A DNA stretch of 64,000 bases from Hormiphora californensis (taxonomy: Eukaryota; Ctenophora; Tentaculata; Cydippida; Pleurobrachiidae): positions 770,605 through 834,604 of the forward strand of contig CM035362.1 in the NCBI GenBank assembly GCA_020137815.1, read 5' to 3'. The position numbers and the translations under genes are program-made. This document shows positions 32,538-45,800 of the stretch, one piece after another; the stretch's first letter is position 1, and each line of letters starts with the position of its first letter. The notes under the pieces were generated by a model. That model saw nothing but the letters and a program-made list of their open reading frames with translations, was not told the DNA's origin and made no database searches.

Positions 32538-32976
32538 ATGTGGTATCACGTGATCCTGCCTGTGGCCTCTATCTGTGCGTTCTACGGGATCGCTGAACAA
32601 TCCCTAAAGGCCCATCACTGGTGGAATTACGGTAAATAAATGATGATTAATTTATTGATTAGTTGATCATTATCGTTATGATTATAGTTCAGTAGTTTAT
32701 TGTTTTTCTCCTGTGTATTTCATTTCTTAGTTCCCCACTAATAGTCTCTATTATATCTCAGGCAAGGCCTTCCCCAGTAACGATAAGAGTGAGCTACACT
32801 GGATAGGACTGGGACGTGATCACAGGATTAGTGGCCGATCTTGTGGACAAAAGGTAATGATTGGGACACTGGGAGTTACCATGGGGTCTGGGGGAGTTAG
32901 TCGGTAACCTCTTGAACCCTCCGCGTGTTCAAATGAAGAGGAGCTGTGATCAGAGTGACTTGTTTAGGTGATGTAG
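32538..32976 (+). CDS. NDUFA1: NADH dehydrogenase (complex I) 1 alpha subcomplex subunit 1-like
   Basis: Exon 1 (32538-32631) and exon 2 (32762-32853) join in frame to MWYHVILPVASICAFYGIAE...WWNYGKAF...WIGLGRDHRISGRSCGQK. The MW start, short hydrophobic segment, HWIGLGRDHRISG block (compare RDRRISG in animals) and total size near 62-65 aa match NDUFA1/MWFE, a single-pass inner-membrane subunit of complex I. The end is uncertain: a third exon of three codons at 32968-32976 (GTG ATG TAG after a TTTAG acceptor) is one possibility, read-through into the intron another. It sits about 420 bp after ING3 and just before NDUFS1. Confidence 0.65.
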
Positions 32977-33240
32977 GTATTATCACTTTTGGGGCTCGTT
33001 TCAAATCCCCGGCCTATTTACAGATGTACGAATACGAGCATTGAAAGGACGATACGATACAAGAAGAGGGACTAACTTAAATATACAGAGACAATGTTGT
33101 TAGATCAAATTATGTGAAGTCTTGGTCAATTGAAAAAACACCTTTTTGTATTGTGCGTCTTTAGTTCACCGTCCAATTTGCCCGATACACAGAAGTATAT
33201 TCCCTTGATTCAATATTGTTTCCTATCTAGGCATGATATA

Positions 33241-36200
33241 ATGATGTTGAGGAGTGTGTTGAGTCACCCGGTTAAGCGGCTCGTATCCGCGACTGTAGGT
33301 AAGATGACCCCCACTCATTAGGTAATTTAGGTGATGGCAGCCCCTTGCTTTGTTTTGTTTGAGGACGCCATAGGAATCTGAGATACGTCGCATCACCCTA
33401 CTTAGCTAGACTGTGTTTTGCGCTCCCCGCCCGCATCACCCCACACCATCGCAAAATATTCACAACTTTTGACGCTATTTGAACAGTCTCAGTCATTTAA
33501 AAACACGCAGTAGTTCTCCCTGTTTTCCCTCGTTCCCTATTTCCCAGCCCGGTCCAACAGTGGAGCTGCTGTAGCACCCCCTCTAGTTGAGGTCTTTGTT
33601 GATGGAAATCCCGTTGAGGTTCCAGTGGGATCTACTGTTATACAGGTACCATCGATTTAACTGAACAGGGAATCCTCAATATTACGGACTGTAGTGAGAA
33701 ATAGTATAGAATCTAACCAGACATCAAAACAGAAGTGTATGATCAATGATCATATTACTCTTCAGATCCTACTCGTTTTATCTAGTTTTCTACCCCTCAC
33801 TCACACCAGGCATGTGAAGAAGCGGGTGTTGAGATTCCCAGGTTCTGCTACCACGAGCGCCTCTCAGTAGCTGGCAACTGTCGAATGTGCCTGGTCGAAG
33901 TTGAGGGATCTCCCAAGGTGAGATTTGATGTAGATTTGTTATTCAGGGTGTCAAACCGATGTGGCGGAGGTTTGAACTGTTCCAAGCCATGTATTTTTAA
34001 AGACCGAAACAAAACTTCATAATCACTGAATGGTTTCTAAATCTACTCTTCTTCTCTACAGCCGGTTGCAGCGTGTGCTATGCCTGTGATGAAAGGTTGG
34101 AAAATCAACACTGATTCCCCCAAAACAAGAAAGGCCCGGGAGGGTGTAATGGAATTCCTGCTGGTGAATCACCCTCTTGATTGTCCCATCTGTGATCAGG
34201 TATAATACGTCCCCATCTTTGTGTCTTGTTCGACCTGAGAACAGCAGTATGAATGATACCATCGTTCTTGTTGTTTGGTTACTCAACCCTCCCCATTTGA
34301 TGGAGTTGTACTCCGCGCGCGGCTGACACGCGACTTTTTTAAGATGAAAGTACACCTCTTTTCGCGCGTTCACGGACGCTCCTCCTGTCGCTTGGCTGCT
34401 ACTGCTCCAACCTAATTTCTGGTGTCTGCAGCTGCTTAGAATGGAGGATTGAAGGCAGCTGTTGTTCAGTCAATATCACCTGTTTATTTGCAGGGTGGAG
34501 AATGTGATTTACAGGATCAAAGCATGGCATTTGGTGGAGATAGGAGCCGATTTGAAGATATGGGTCACGAGGGAAAGAGGTACATATTGGTCACAATGAC
34601 TGTAAATGTGTTAAATATGAAGATCTAATTCTCCCTCTCTCAGGGCGGTTGCTAACAAGAATATTGGACCTCTAGTAAAGACTATAATGACCCGATGCAT
34701 CCATTGTACTCGGTGTGTCCGGTTCGGTAATGAAGTAGCGGGAGTTGAGGATTTGGGGACCAGTGGACGAGGTGGTCATATGGAGGTAAGTTGGTCGGAA
34801 CATTGATGAAGTTTCTAGGTTCAAAATTATAAAATTCGTCTCCTATCATGACCATTGAAGCTGATTAATATAAATTAGGACCCCAGTAAGATTTTACTCC
34901 CACCCAGATTGGAACATATGTAGAGAAGATGTTCAAATCAGAGCTCAGTGGAAATGTTATCGACCTGTGCCCTGTGGGTGCCTTGACAAGTAAACCCTAC
35001 GCTTTCACCGCCCGACCTTGGGAGTTAAGGAGGACTGAAAGTGTTGATGTTATGGACGCTGTCGGTAGGTTTTAGTACCCCCTTCCCCCCGCCCCCCCCC
35101 CCCACCGTTCAAGGACCATGGTGGTGTTTCATACAAGAATGTCCTCTCCGCATTTCGTAAGGCCCCTGGTAGCCATGGTTACCCAATGTAATCTCCCTTG
35201 TTACCATGGTAACTGTATATTCCCTCATGTTACAGGTTCCAATATCGTGGTACAGACCCGGGGTGGAGAGGTGATGAGAATAGTACCTGCAGAGAACGAG
35301 GAGATTAACGAGGAATGGATCAGTGACAAAACTAGGTGAGAAGGGGAGGAATCTAGGCTGTTGTGTAGCAGCCAGATCAAGAAAATACTTCGAACCTCTT
35401 ATCTGCTCCTCAGCTGTCCTGTCGATACTCTTAAAAGGGGGTCATTGCATGATTTTAATTGTTCAAATCTGAAGTCACTACCTACTCCTAGTAAACCTGT
35501 GTTGTTTTCCCGTCTTTAGATTTGCGTACGATGGACTAAAGAGGCAGCGAATCACAGAACCTTTTGTACGTGGTAAAGATGGATTACTCCAGCCTGAAAC
35601 TTGGGAAAATGCTCTCGTCACCGTTGCCAGGTAACTTAGCAACCGTCGCTAGGCAGCATGATACCAATAGTTGCTAGGCAGGAAATCACAGACTGTGGAT
35701 GAAAAACCTCATATCCGTTATTACCTCACAGGGTCATGAATTCCCGATCTGGAAATGAAATTGCAGCAGTGGGTGGTGATCTTACTGATGCAGAGACTCT
35801 CTTCTCAGTCCGACAACTCCTCCATAGGTATGTTACTACTGGCTGCAGAGTTCCAAAGTTGTTCCAGTCGGTCTAAAAGAGTTTGTTAGCTGTTGAGTGT
35901 TGGAGAGAGGCCGCATCTTCATGACTAATTATTTCATTCCTACCCTCCCTTCCTCCCCAGGTTTGATAGTGAGATGTTGATGACTGAAGATGCCTTCCCA
36001 ATGGCGGGTGGGTCTGGAACAGACCTCAGATCATCCTACATCTTCAACACATCAATCAGCGGTATCGAGGTTAGTAATGAGTGACATATAATATCGAACA
36101 AGATCATGTTTGATAATTTCCAAACATGAACATTGGTCAAGATAATTTAAATTTGCTACTAAACCTTCCTCTCCCCAGGATTCTGATTTGGTGCTGTTGA

Positions 36201-39200
36201 TTGGAACTAACCCTCGATTTGAGGCTCCCATTATTAATGCAAGGATTAGGAAGACCTGGGTCCACTCTCCCGTCGATCTACAGGTGACTAGTGTGGGGAT
36301 AATGTGGTTAGTGATAACTGATCAGTGATACGGAGGAGATTGATTGAAATGTGGTTACCACTTGGTCTTTTTTGAGAAAGAGAGAAACAATCGGAGCGTT
36401 TCAATTCATTTAAATGTAAATACATTTCAAGATGATTATATATTTCTGTTCCCAATACCTGTTACCAATATCTGTACCAGGTTGGAGTGGTTGGTGCTGA
36501 CAGTGATCTGACCTATCCAACAACCCATCTTGGAAACAGTGTTGAGACTCTAATAGACCTGGCCAACGGATACCATCCCTTCTCTCAAGTAGGTGTTTTA
36601 CAGCTTGCTACCCTCTCCTTATCCTGTGTATAGCTAGTGTTTGTTTTCAGTGTTTGGTACTCTGCCAATGACATCGGCCCGATGTATGTACTAATCCCCC
36701 CCCCCTCCCATTAGAAACTGAAGTCAGCAGAACGACCCATGATAATTGTTGGTAGCTCCCTGCTATCCCGTGCTGATGGGGTGGGTATCAGTCAGATTAT
36801 TGGCAAGATATCATCCCAAACCCGGGCCCAGGCTGGATGGAAGAGTCTCAATGTGCTGCAGAGGACTGCTGGGCAGGTGGCTGCCATGGATCTAGGATAT
36901 CATCCTGGTGAGTAGGTCACAGCTGTCCTTGTGTGTTTCATACCGCATTTTATTTCAGGGTTCGGTAGATCAAAGCTGCCCCTACAACTTACAACTATCA
37001 GGTCCAGCTCTGTCTTCTACTGCCTTCGCTATGTCAATCTTTTTCACTTCTTTGTCTATAGTTCTAATAGCTCCCGACCCAGGCCATGTCCTCACCTTTC
37101 AACTCTCCCAGTGACATTGTAACTCACCACTATTATATCCTACCAGGTATGAAATCCCTCGCTGATGTCCGACTTCTCTTCCTCCTTGGCGCTGATTCTG
37201 CCCCCATCTCTCGAGAATCCCTGCACCCTGATTGTGTTGTTGTCTACATTGGTTCCCATGGTGACAGTGGAGCTGCACTGGCTGATGTAGTTCTACCTGC
37301 TGCTGCTTTCACTGAGAAAAGTGGGACTTTCTGTAATACTGAGGGACGTGCTCAGATTACCACGTGAGTGTGGTTGTTTGTTTGTTTGTTTGTTTCTTTG
37401 TTTGTTTGTTTCTTTGTCTGTTTCTTTGTCTCTTTGTTTGTTTGTTTCTTTGTCTGTTTCTTTGTCTCTTTGTTTGTTTATTTGTTTGTTTATTTGTTGT
37501 TTGTTTGTTTGTTTGCTTTGTTTGTCACATGACAGGTAAGACATGACTCACAAATCCAATAATTACCCTTGTTATGTCGTAACGTGATCTCAGACCTACC
37601 AAACTTGTATCCCCTTGTCCTGGATCATATTGCACACTTGTTACAAGACCAGTATTGTGTGATTAGGATTGCAGACACGGTTTGTGATCTTGGATCACAT
37701 ATCACCGGGACATACAATGCTCCATATCTTGGTGATTACCAATAATTAGCGGGTCATGTGACATGAACCGGTTGTAAACGAGTTCATCGTTAACCAGCTG
37801 ACTCTCATGTCCCTGAATCATACTCTCATCTTGCTTTCTCCATCGACCAGTCTTGACGGAACAAGCGTCGTCATCAACTTGTGGACCTAGCTGGTCCAGG
37901 AGTATAAATGGTCTTTCAATGCGACTTCAAATCATCCACCAACAACTACCTTCCCTCTACAACTACCACAAAATTCCATCCAATTATGCCTTACTACTAC
38001 GACCTGCCCGAGCTACGGCCCGTTGCCCCCGAGTTGGAAGTCCCTGAGTTGATCATCCCTGACTACACCAAGACGACCTCCTCTCCACCTGAGTACCACC
38101 AACATGGAATGGTACACTACCAGACTCCTTCTAAACAACACTACTCCCCCGACCAACTGCAACAGCACTACTCAGACTCCCAACACACCGCTCCCTGGAG
38201 ACAACCTGCACCTGATAAAGTTGGTAAAAAGAGCTGTAAACAATCATCAACCCAGCAACAAAGGAGAAAGAGGACGGTGTTCACGGCGGAGGAGCTGGCA
38301 ATCCTAAACAGCTACTACGAGGTCAACAAGTTCTTGAACCCCGGCCTGAAGGCGGAGATCCTGGAGAAAGTTGATGTGCCCGGTAATGTCCTGGTTATGT
38401 GGTACCAGAACAAGCGAGCGAAGGACAGGGCTAATGGTATGATCATCTGAGGACACTCTGACCCCCCCATTATTTCTGGAAGATTCAATGAAACACACTT
38501 CTACAGTTTGCAGCACGGAAATGAAGGTCCTGGTTTCATTACGTGACCATGATTAGTGATTACCCGAACAAGAAGAAGAAGAAGAACGTGATTCCCCGAT
38601 TCTACCGACTACTGTGGAAGTCTCAACAATATATCAGAAGAAGAAGGAGCTACCCGACGTAACTTTATATAGAAAGTGTTTTTTCTTCATTTCATGAACT
38701 TGTTGTCATTTCTTCTACATTTCTATTTGTCCCAAACTGATACCCTCCTATCCCTTGTCTCAGTCCCAAGGATAACACCACTAACCCTCTTCCCCTTCCC
38801 ACAGGAAAGCCAACAACCCTCCTGGCCTGGCTCGGGATGATTGGAAGATTGTTAGGGCTCTATCAGAGATTGCAGATGCTAAACTTCCCTACGACAACCT
38901 TCAAGAGCTCCGACGTGAAATGGGTACGTAATTGTAGTTCCCAACGGCCTACATGCGAGATGGTTAGAGCAAGAGAAAGATAGTTACTTTTACTAAAGAG
39001 AGCAAGTAAATCATATTCTTGTTTTACAGGAACGGTTGCCCCGCATCTGTTGAAGGCAGGAGATAGGGAGGAAGCTAACTACTTTGCACAGGCAGCTGAA
39101 CTTAGTCAGGTTGGTAGTACTCGTCAGTACTGAGAGAGCCCTTTTCTGAACATGCCCAATGATGTAGATTGTAGTTGGTTTATCCAACTAAAAAGTACCC

Positions 39201-39379
39201 CCCCCCCCCCTCACTCACCCCCTCCCCCATTACCTCAGAGCGGACCAGCCCACAGTCTCGGTGACACACCCCTGGACGCACCGATAAACCGACTCCGTGA
39301 CTTCTACATGACCAACACTATCAGTCGGGCCAGTCAGACCATGGCTAAATGTGTCAAGGCTTGTAATGAGATGGTATAG
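33241..39379 (+). CDS. NDUFS1: NADH-ubiquinone oxidoreductase 75 kDa subunit, mitochondrial
   Basis: Eighteen exons with GT-AG introns give 721 aa, close to the usual ~727: 33241-33298, 33548-33645, 33810-33917, 34062-34199, 34494-34579, 34644-34785, 34908-35064, 35236-35335, 35520-35630, 35732-35827, 35961-36069, 36179-36283, 36481-36588, 36715-36907, 37147-37363, 38805-38923, 39030-39109, 39239-39379. The presequence is basic ([19 protein letters not shown]). Fe-S ligands are all present: [15 protein letters not shown] (2Fe-2S), [18 protein letters not shown] and [10 protein letters not shown] (4Fe-4S clusters). It carries electrons in the N module of complex I. A two-codon reading frame (33233-33241) overlaps the start as TAATG. 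Intron 15 (37364-38804) contains a homeobox frame. Confidence 0.97.
37374..37520 (+). repeat. (TTTG)n / (TTTC)n tetranucleotide repeat in NDUFS1 intron 15
   Basis: Interrupted TTTG, TTTC and TCTG units over about 150 bp. Open frames on both strands here are compositional. Confidence 0.9.
37908..38450 (+). CDS. Intronless homeobox protein nested in NDUFS1 intron 15
   Basis: One uninterrupted 180-aa frame on the host strand. Residues 1-117 are low-complexity (Tyr, Pro, Gln, Thr rich). Residues 118-177 form a full-length 60-residue homeodomain starting [13 protein letters not shown]: Phe8, Leu16, Trp48, Gln50, Asn51 and Arg53 are in place, with the recognition helix reading [14 protein letters not shown]; Phe49 is replaced by Tyr. 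The stop follows three residues later. The family cannot be named from so divergent a domain. A homeobox gene would be a nuclear DNA-binding transcription factor. Open questions are whether it has its own promoter, is an alternative exon, or is a retrocopy; no poly(A) tract or target duplication was seen. Confidence 0.8.
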   Translation: MVFQCDFKSSTNNYLPSTTTTKFHPIMPYYYDLPELRPVAPELEVPELIIPDYTKTTSSPPEYHQHGMVHYQTPSKQHYSPDQLQQHYSDSQHTAPWRQPAPDKVGKKSCKQSSTQQQRRKRTVFTAEELAILNSYYEVNKFLNPGLKAEILEKVDVPGNVLVMWYQNKRAKDRANGMII

Positions 39380-39841
39380 AGGGAGAGAGCTGCTACTGAT
39401 CCTGTTTTCGTGCCCTGATAAGTTGGATCTTGTAAGCTGGTAATGAGTTGTTGAGTAACCCCTCAACTAATGAGACGATTGATAAGTTATTGTTCGAGAG
39501 AGATTCGACGAGAGAAACATGTGTGATATATAAACTGCACTGTGATGTTAGGTGCCCCATTCGTTTTGAGTGTTTTTTGTACACTTTTTTTTCTCACCCA
39601 AACTTAGGGAAATATTGTTGTTTTCTTGAACTAATGATCTTACCCCCTTCTCGATAGATTACCGATAGGTATACTAAATATTATTCCCCAGACTAAATCT
39701 AACATTCTCTCCACTAGCCCCCATGTAACTAAGTACCTCTACCCATATACGACACACACAGAGGGGTCCTACTAGGTGTGTGAGGTGCCCGGTGGATAAA
39801 TACTAAACCTAAATAAGGGGTAATCAACATCATATCTGGAG

Positions 39842-42800
39842 ATGATGAACTTCCAATCTAAAAAGTCAGGGAGCGTCAGCAAGGATCGCATGATTGCCAA
39901 GTTTATGCAGGTATGAATTAAGGAAAACAGTATCCCCCACTTAGAATTGTGATAATTTAGCAATTATCTAACACCCCCCCCCCCTCCAGCTGACTGCGAC
40001 GGGTGAGAAAACAGCTAACTTCTGTCTTTCTGTCCACGGGTGGAAGCTGGATGAGGCGTGTGATTACTACTTTAGCAACCCTGAGAAGTATGCACGGGAC
40101 CACAAGCATCAGATCCTTGTTGACAGGAAGAAAATTCAGCACTTGTTCGACCGGTACCGAGGTAAACAGGGAGCGGGTGTGGGTCGGGGAAGGGTAGATC
40201 GGGGAGGCCAGGCAACGGGATGCCATTCATCTAAATGGATTCCACATCCGTCTTGTTTACCAACCCTCACCCCTCTGAATTACCAACCCAACCCCCTCCA
40301 GATCCCAGTTTGGATGTTATCTCGGTGGATCCTAACCATGATGGGCTCCTTCGATTCTTCCAGGTAGGGCTCTACTTTATACAATACCTGTTGAATTATA
40401 CACATATGACACAGGGGGGGGGGGTCATGTTATAGCGAGCCTTGGGTTGATGGTGATTGGAGTGAAATTCAGTTAAATAATTCTGTTATGGGGTAGTTTT
40501 CAGAACAGCGGATATTATATGAGGGCAAAACTAAATATTATATATCTTAAAGAACACACACACAGATCTCAAAAAAGAATACACACACGTCACACACAGT
40601 CTATTGTCTATGTAGGGTGTGATGGAATTGTAGAGGGGTTGGTGTGGTTCCTCGATTGGAAAGAGATATCAGTTGCTGATCCAAATTGTACCCTGAAATT
40701 AATCTTGATTTATTATTTTGTAGAGCTCCCAAACGCAAGCATGTAGCAAAACTCATCGTGTTTCCATTGTCTCGCTAGCAACAAAGCTGCAGGATACCCA
40801 GCTGCAGGATACCCAGGGACAGTTTGTAAATCAGCAAGCTGCAGCGAAACATCAATCACTCGTGGAAATTAGCCCCAAATTAGCATACCTCATGGATGAT
40901 GGAGGTGAACATACCTCAGTACTAAAACATTACTGTCCAGAATCGCGCTGACCCTCTCTCACAGGAGCAGTACAATCCATCGGTTACACTTGTTGTTTTA
41001 CATATAATGTATTGTACAATTGTCAAAATAAGTTCGTCAGTCAATAGTCACAGTGTCCGCTGCCAAACAAAAGCACCCTACTTTTATTTGGCATTTGGCA
41101 CTGGTCGTCTGTAATTATAGTCTGTCCCAGCTGGTATCTTTCTACCTTTGTTGTGTCACCCACCCCTCCTATTACTGCCCAACCATTCTAGTAGTGTGCA
41201 TGTCCATTGTCCACACCCTACTACTACTACTACTATGTCACACACACGGTCATATGTAACATACCATACCCCTTCAACCCGTTGAAAACTTACTCAATCG
41301 TCTGCACTTAACACTCTGACTCCACTCTCCGTTGTTTTGGCACGATATAACACCATCTCCAATCAGTACATGCTTGTACTGGCATGTGATGGTAATTTTG
41401 GTCCCGGCTTCCTCGACTGTCCAGTTTTCTTGTGTTGATCCCTCAACCGTAAAGGCAGGGCACTCTGGTGAAGAAAGAAAACATTTTAAATTCCCGGAAA
41501 ATAAAAGCCATGTGAATTGAGCTATTGATGTGTGATTTATATGCTTACTTTTATAACACTGTGGTATATCATTTGACCACGATCCATCATCCTGACATGT
41601 TAGTGTTGCAGTTCCCACAAGGCTATGGGTGGCAGCACATTCAATGGTGGCAATTGTCCCTTTCAGTGATTCAGGCCAGTTTCCTTTTGTCGATCCTTCA
41701 ACCGTAAATGCTGGACACTCTGGTGAAAAAAATTGAAATATATATTTTTTAAATTCCTGGAAAATAAAAGGCTTGTGAATTGAGCTATCGATGTGTAAAT
41801 TTTATACTTACTTTTATCACACTGTGGTATATCACTTGACCATGATCCGTCATTCTGACAAGTCAGTGTTGCAGTTCCCACAAGGCTATGGGTGGCAGCA
41901 CATTCAATGGTGGCAGTTGTCCCTGTTGGTGAGGCAGTCCAGCTTCCTTGTGTTGATCCTTCAACAGAAAAAGCAGTACAATCTAGGGAAAATAGATTTT
42001 TTTCAAATTCTCGAAAAATAAAAAGTATGTGAGTTGAGCTATCGATGTGTAAATTTTATACTTACTTTTATCACACTGTGGTATATCACTTGACCATGAT
42101 CCGTCCTCCTGACAAGTCAGTGTTGCACTTCCCACAAGGATATGGGTGGCAGCACATTCAATGGTGGCAGTTGTCCCGGCTTTCACGGCCATCCAGTCTA
42201 CTTGTATCGATCCTTCAACAGTAAATGAAGAACACTCATCTCGTTCTGAATGGAAATAGTGATTGAGTTCATTTGTTATGTTCTAACCCTCCTTTACATT
42301 TGTAAAGAAGGTGCGGGCGCGCGAAACACAGTCTAGCTAGGCAAGAGTTCATATTCATAGTTATATGATATAAGTTATATGCCAACTATAGTTGACGTCT
42401 GAAGCTCAATAGAAAAACGTAAAACTCATCTGATACAACCTTACACTTTGTAGTAAATTTAAATTTTTGATTTTTTAATTAATTAATTAATTATAAGCTA
42501 TCAAAATTTGCCCCTGCACATTGCCCCTGTACATTTTGATTTTTTGCCCCTGCACGCGTGCCCCTGCACACGGTTTATCTTCCGTTCTGCTTGAAATATC
42601 GACTTGAAACTTTGTAGGAATGTTCTTCAATCATAAAAAATGATATTCGAAAAGTGGGAGTATTGAAAATTAATTAATTAATTAGTTATAGGCATGCAAA
42701 AATGGACTTTTTTAGGGCCCCCTGCACTTTTTTTGAAAATGTACAGGGGCAAATACCCCTGCACATTTTTTGCAATTTTGATATTCAAACTGTGGCCAAA

Positions 42801-45800
42801 CCGTTTGTTTTTTCGAAATGAAACTTTGTATGCATGTTCTAGTAGTATAACTACGAGTCATAAAAAGGCTGGATTTCTTATTTTTAATTTAACTAATTAA
42901 TTAAAGTAATTAAAATTTTGCCCCTGCACCATCTTTCCCCTGCACCGCTGATTTCGACCCCCTGCACATTTCCTGAACAAGGCAACTAAAAATGGTATAT
43001 TTTCTGTTCTGCTATAAATAACGACCTAACATTTTGTAGTAATGTAGTTCATGCATATAGAAAGATCGACAAAAAGTGGGAATAGTCAAAATTAATTATC
43101 CAATTAATTATAAGCAATTAAAATTTTGCCCCTGCACATTTTGCCCCTGTACATTTGCGGCAAATGTTGCCCCTGCACATTTTCGGTAAATTTGATATTC
43201 GAACTGTGGCCACACCGTTTGATATTTCGAAATGAGACTTTGCATGCATGTTCTAGTGGTATAACTACGAGTCATAAAAGAGCCGGATTTCTGATTTTTT
43301 AATTAATTAATTAATTATAAGTAATTAAAACTTTTGCCCCTGCACAATTTTGTTTGCCCCTGCACAATTTTTGCAACTTTGATATTCAAACTGTGGCCAC
43401 ACCGTTTGAAATTTCGAAATGAAACTTTGTATGTATGTTCTAGTAGTATAAATACGAGTCATAACGGAGCCGGATTTTTGATTTTCTAATTAATTAATTA
43501 ATAATAATCAATTAAAACTTTTGCCCCTGCACCAATTTGCGCCTACACAAATTTGATATTCAAACTTTGAGCCTTTGTGAAAGTAATGAAAATTATTTAT
43601 TTCAGGTTATGATGAACAATAAGCTATAAAAATGCCCCTTTTTGTTACACAAGCCTGTGCTTGGTATCGAAGACACCTCACACTCTGTCGCCGGGCGACC
43701 TTTGCACGCGCTGGCAAGGGGTAACTTCGTAACCAAAGCCTGTGCATTGTGCACAATGAAATGGATAAATTTCATCCAGTGGCTGGCGGTAGAACTTGAG
43801 CACCTCTAAAACAAATAAGAGCATCAACTTAATTAATTATTTATTAACGTGGTGAGATAAGAAATTGATTTTGTTCTGCTCCCACTAACTACAAGGGCAT
43901 TTCACATTTTGGTGCCATTATTTTTTATTTGTCTCTATTTTTAATAGGATTTACAATTTTATTTTGGTATTAGACTGAATGTATGGGATTAGATCATTTG
44001 AGAAGTAGTGAAGATTTGAAATATGTTAGCAACTTGCCGGTTCGACAAACTAAACCCATATGATTCCAACTTCGGGTCGGACGAGGGGAAGCTTGCCTTT
44101 TGCGAACTACTAAATTAAATTAAGTGGTTATACCCATAAAAATACAATGTAGACCTTTACCTGCTCTGTAGAACTTAGATGCTGTATCCCAACTGTCAAA
44201 CTTGATCTCCTCCACAACATCACCGCCCCACCTTGTAACACAGTCGCTAGCTGAACTATCTGCGAACAGGTAGTTCAGCACCTCCACATTATTACATGTG
44301 ATGATTAGGCCGGTCTCTGTTTTGGTGATCGTCCAGATCTTATCCACCTCCACCGGAGGTTGCACTGGTAGGTCTTTCCAGATGCTGCTGCTGCAGTAGC
44401 CTATCCAATACTGCATTGGGGAGGAGAACTGCACACCCACATTACCGATTAAGCCCACATTCTTGTCGTACATCACCACATAGATCCAATCACTAGTGCC
44501 CAGTGTAGAGTCCGTCTTTATCTGGAGAGGTATTCCCTCCAGGTCCCAAGGTATCTTTACTTCCCGCTTTACAGCTGTCCAATCTGAGATAATTTAAGTC
44601 CCATCAGGGATCTAGATTCGTGATTTTGTTTATTGATGACTCATAAAACAGTGCCAAAGTATAAGATACAGAATAGTGTAAAACAAACTTAGAGACAAGC
44701 ACTTGCACTCTCCGCAAGATTCTTTTTTCTGGGGGGGGGGGGGGTAGTCATGTTAATTGTGTAACAATATAAACTTTTTTGAATTAACATCATTAACATT
44801 AGTTTAGTGTCTAAAATGTCACTTTAATGTACTTTTTTTTTTATTGATAATCGATTCTTTGGACGTAAGAAGACGATATACAACTTTCTAAAATCAATTT
44901 TTGGTCAAAGATTGAAAATTTGCTTCGCTACAAATCCTTGTGTTTTTTAGGAAAAAGATTATTTTTGGGTTTTTTAACGATTTAAGGTTAATTCACGAGT
45001 GTTCTTTATTTTTAAAGGTTGGAAAAATATGGATTAGGGTCATTTGCCCTAAATTGCGGTTTAGTTTGACTAGTTTTTATTAAAATTTACACAAATCACT
45101 GTGTAAGGCCGTAGTAAACGATCTTAGGGGTATGCAAACCATTCAGAAAACATGTTTGTTTTAGGCTGAAGCCAATCAACTAGAAGCTCAAATCGGCCAT
45201 TTACTAATCGATGTTAATTGATGTTAATCAATGTTAATGATGTGTAACAAAACAAACTTATTCGATGTTAATTAACAAAATTAACATGACTCCCCCCCCC
45301 CCCCCCCCCCCCCCGGGTTATACCCTTACAAATACAATGTAGACCTTTACCTGCTCTGTAGAAGTCCGATGCTGTGTCCCCATTGTCAAACATGATCTTC
45401 TCCACAACATCGCCACCCCACTGTGCAACACAGCGGTCGCGGTTATCTGAACTATCTGCGAACAGGTAGTTCAGCACCTCCACATTGTTACATGTGATTA
45501 TGATGGCGGTCTTTGTTTTGGTGATCGTCCAGATCTTATTAACCTCGACTGGGGGCTGTACTGGTAGGTCTTCGTAGATTGAGTTTGTGCAGTAGCCTAT
45601 CTTATACTGCACTGCGGAGGAGAATTGTACCATCACAGCACCGATCTTGTTTTTTTCATTTTTGAACGTATTCAAAAATATCTTGTCTTTACTGCTCAGT
45701 TTAGAGTCAGTCTTTATCTGGAGAGGTGTTCCCTCCAGGTCCCAGGGTATCTTCACTTCCCGCTCTACAGCTGTCCAGTCTGAGAGAATTTCAGTATAAT

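Noticed and set aside
37293-37546. Lys/Asn/Gln or Cys/Phe repeat frames
   Set aside because: TTTG/TTTC repeat in NDUFS1 intron 15.
40750-40960. Possible extra DCUN1D exon (Gln-rich [11 protein letters not shown])
   Set aside because: Exon 3 to exon 4 joins cleanly in frame and matches the family without it; the stretch is a short internal duplication.
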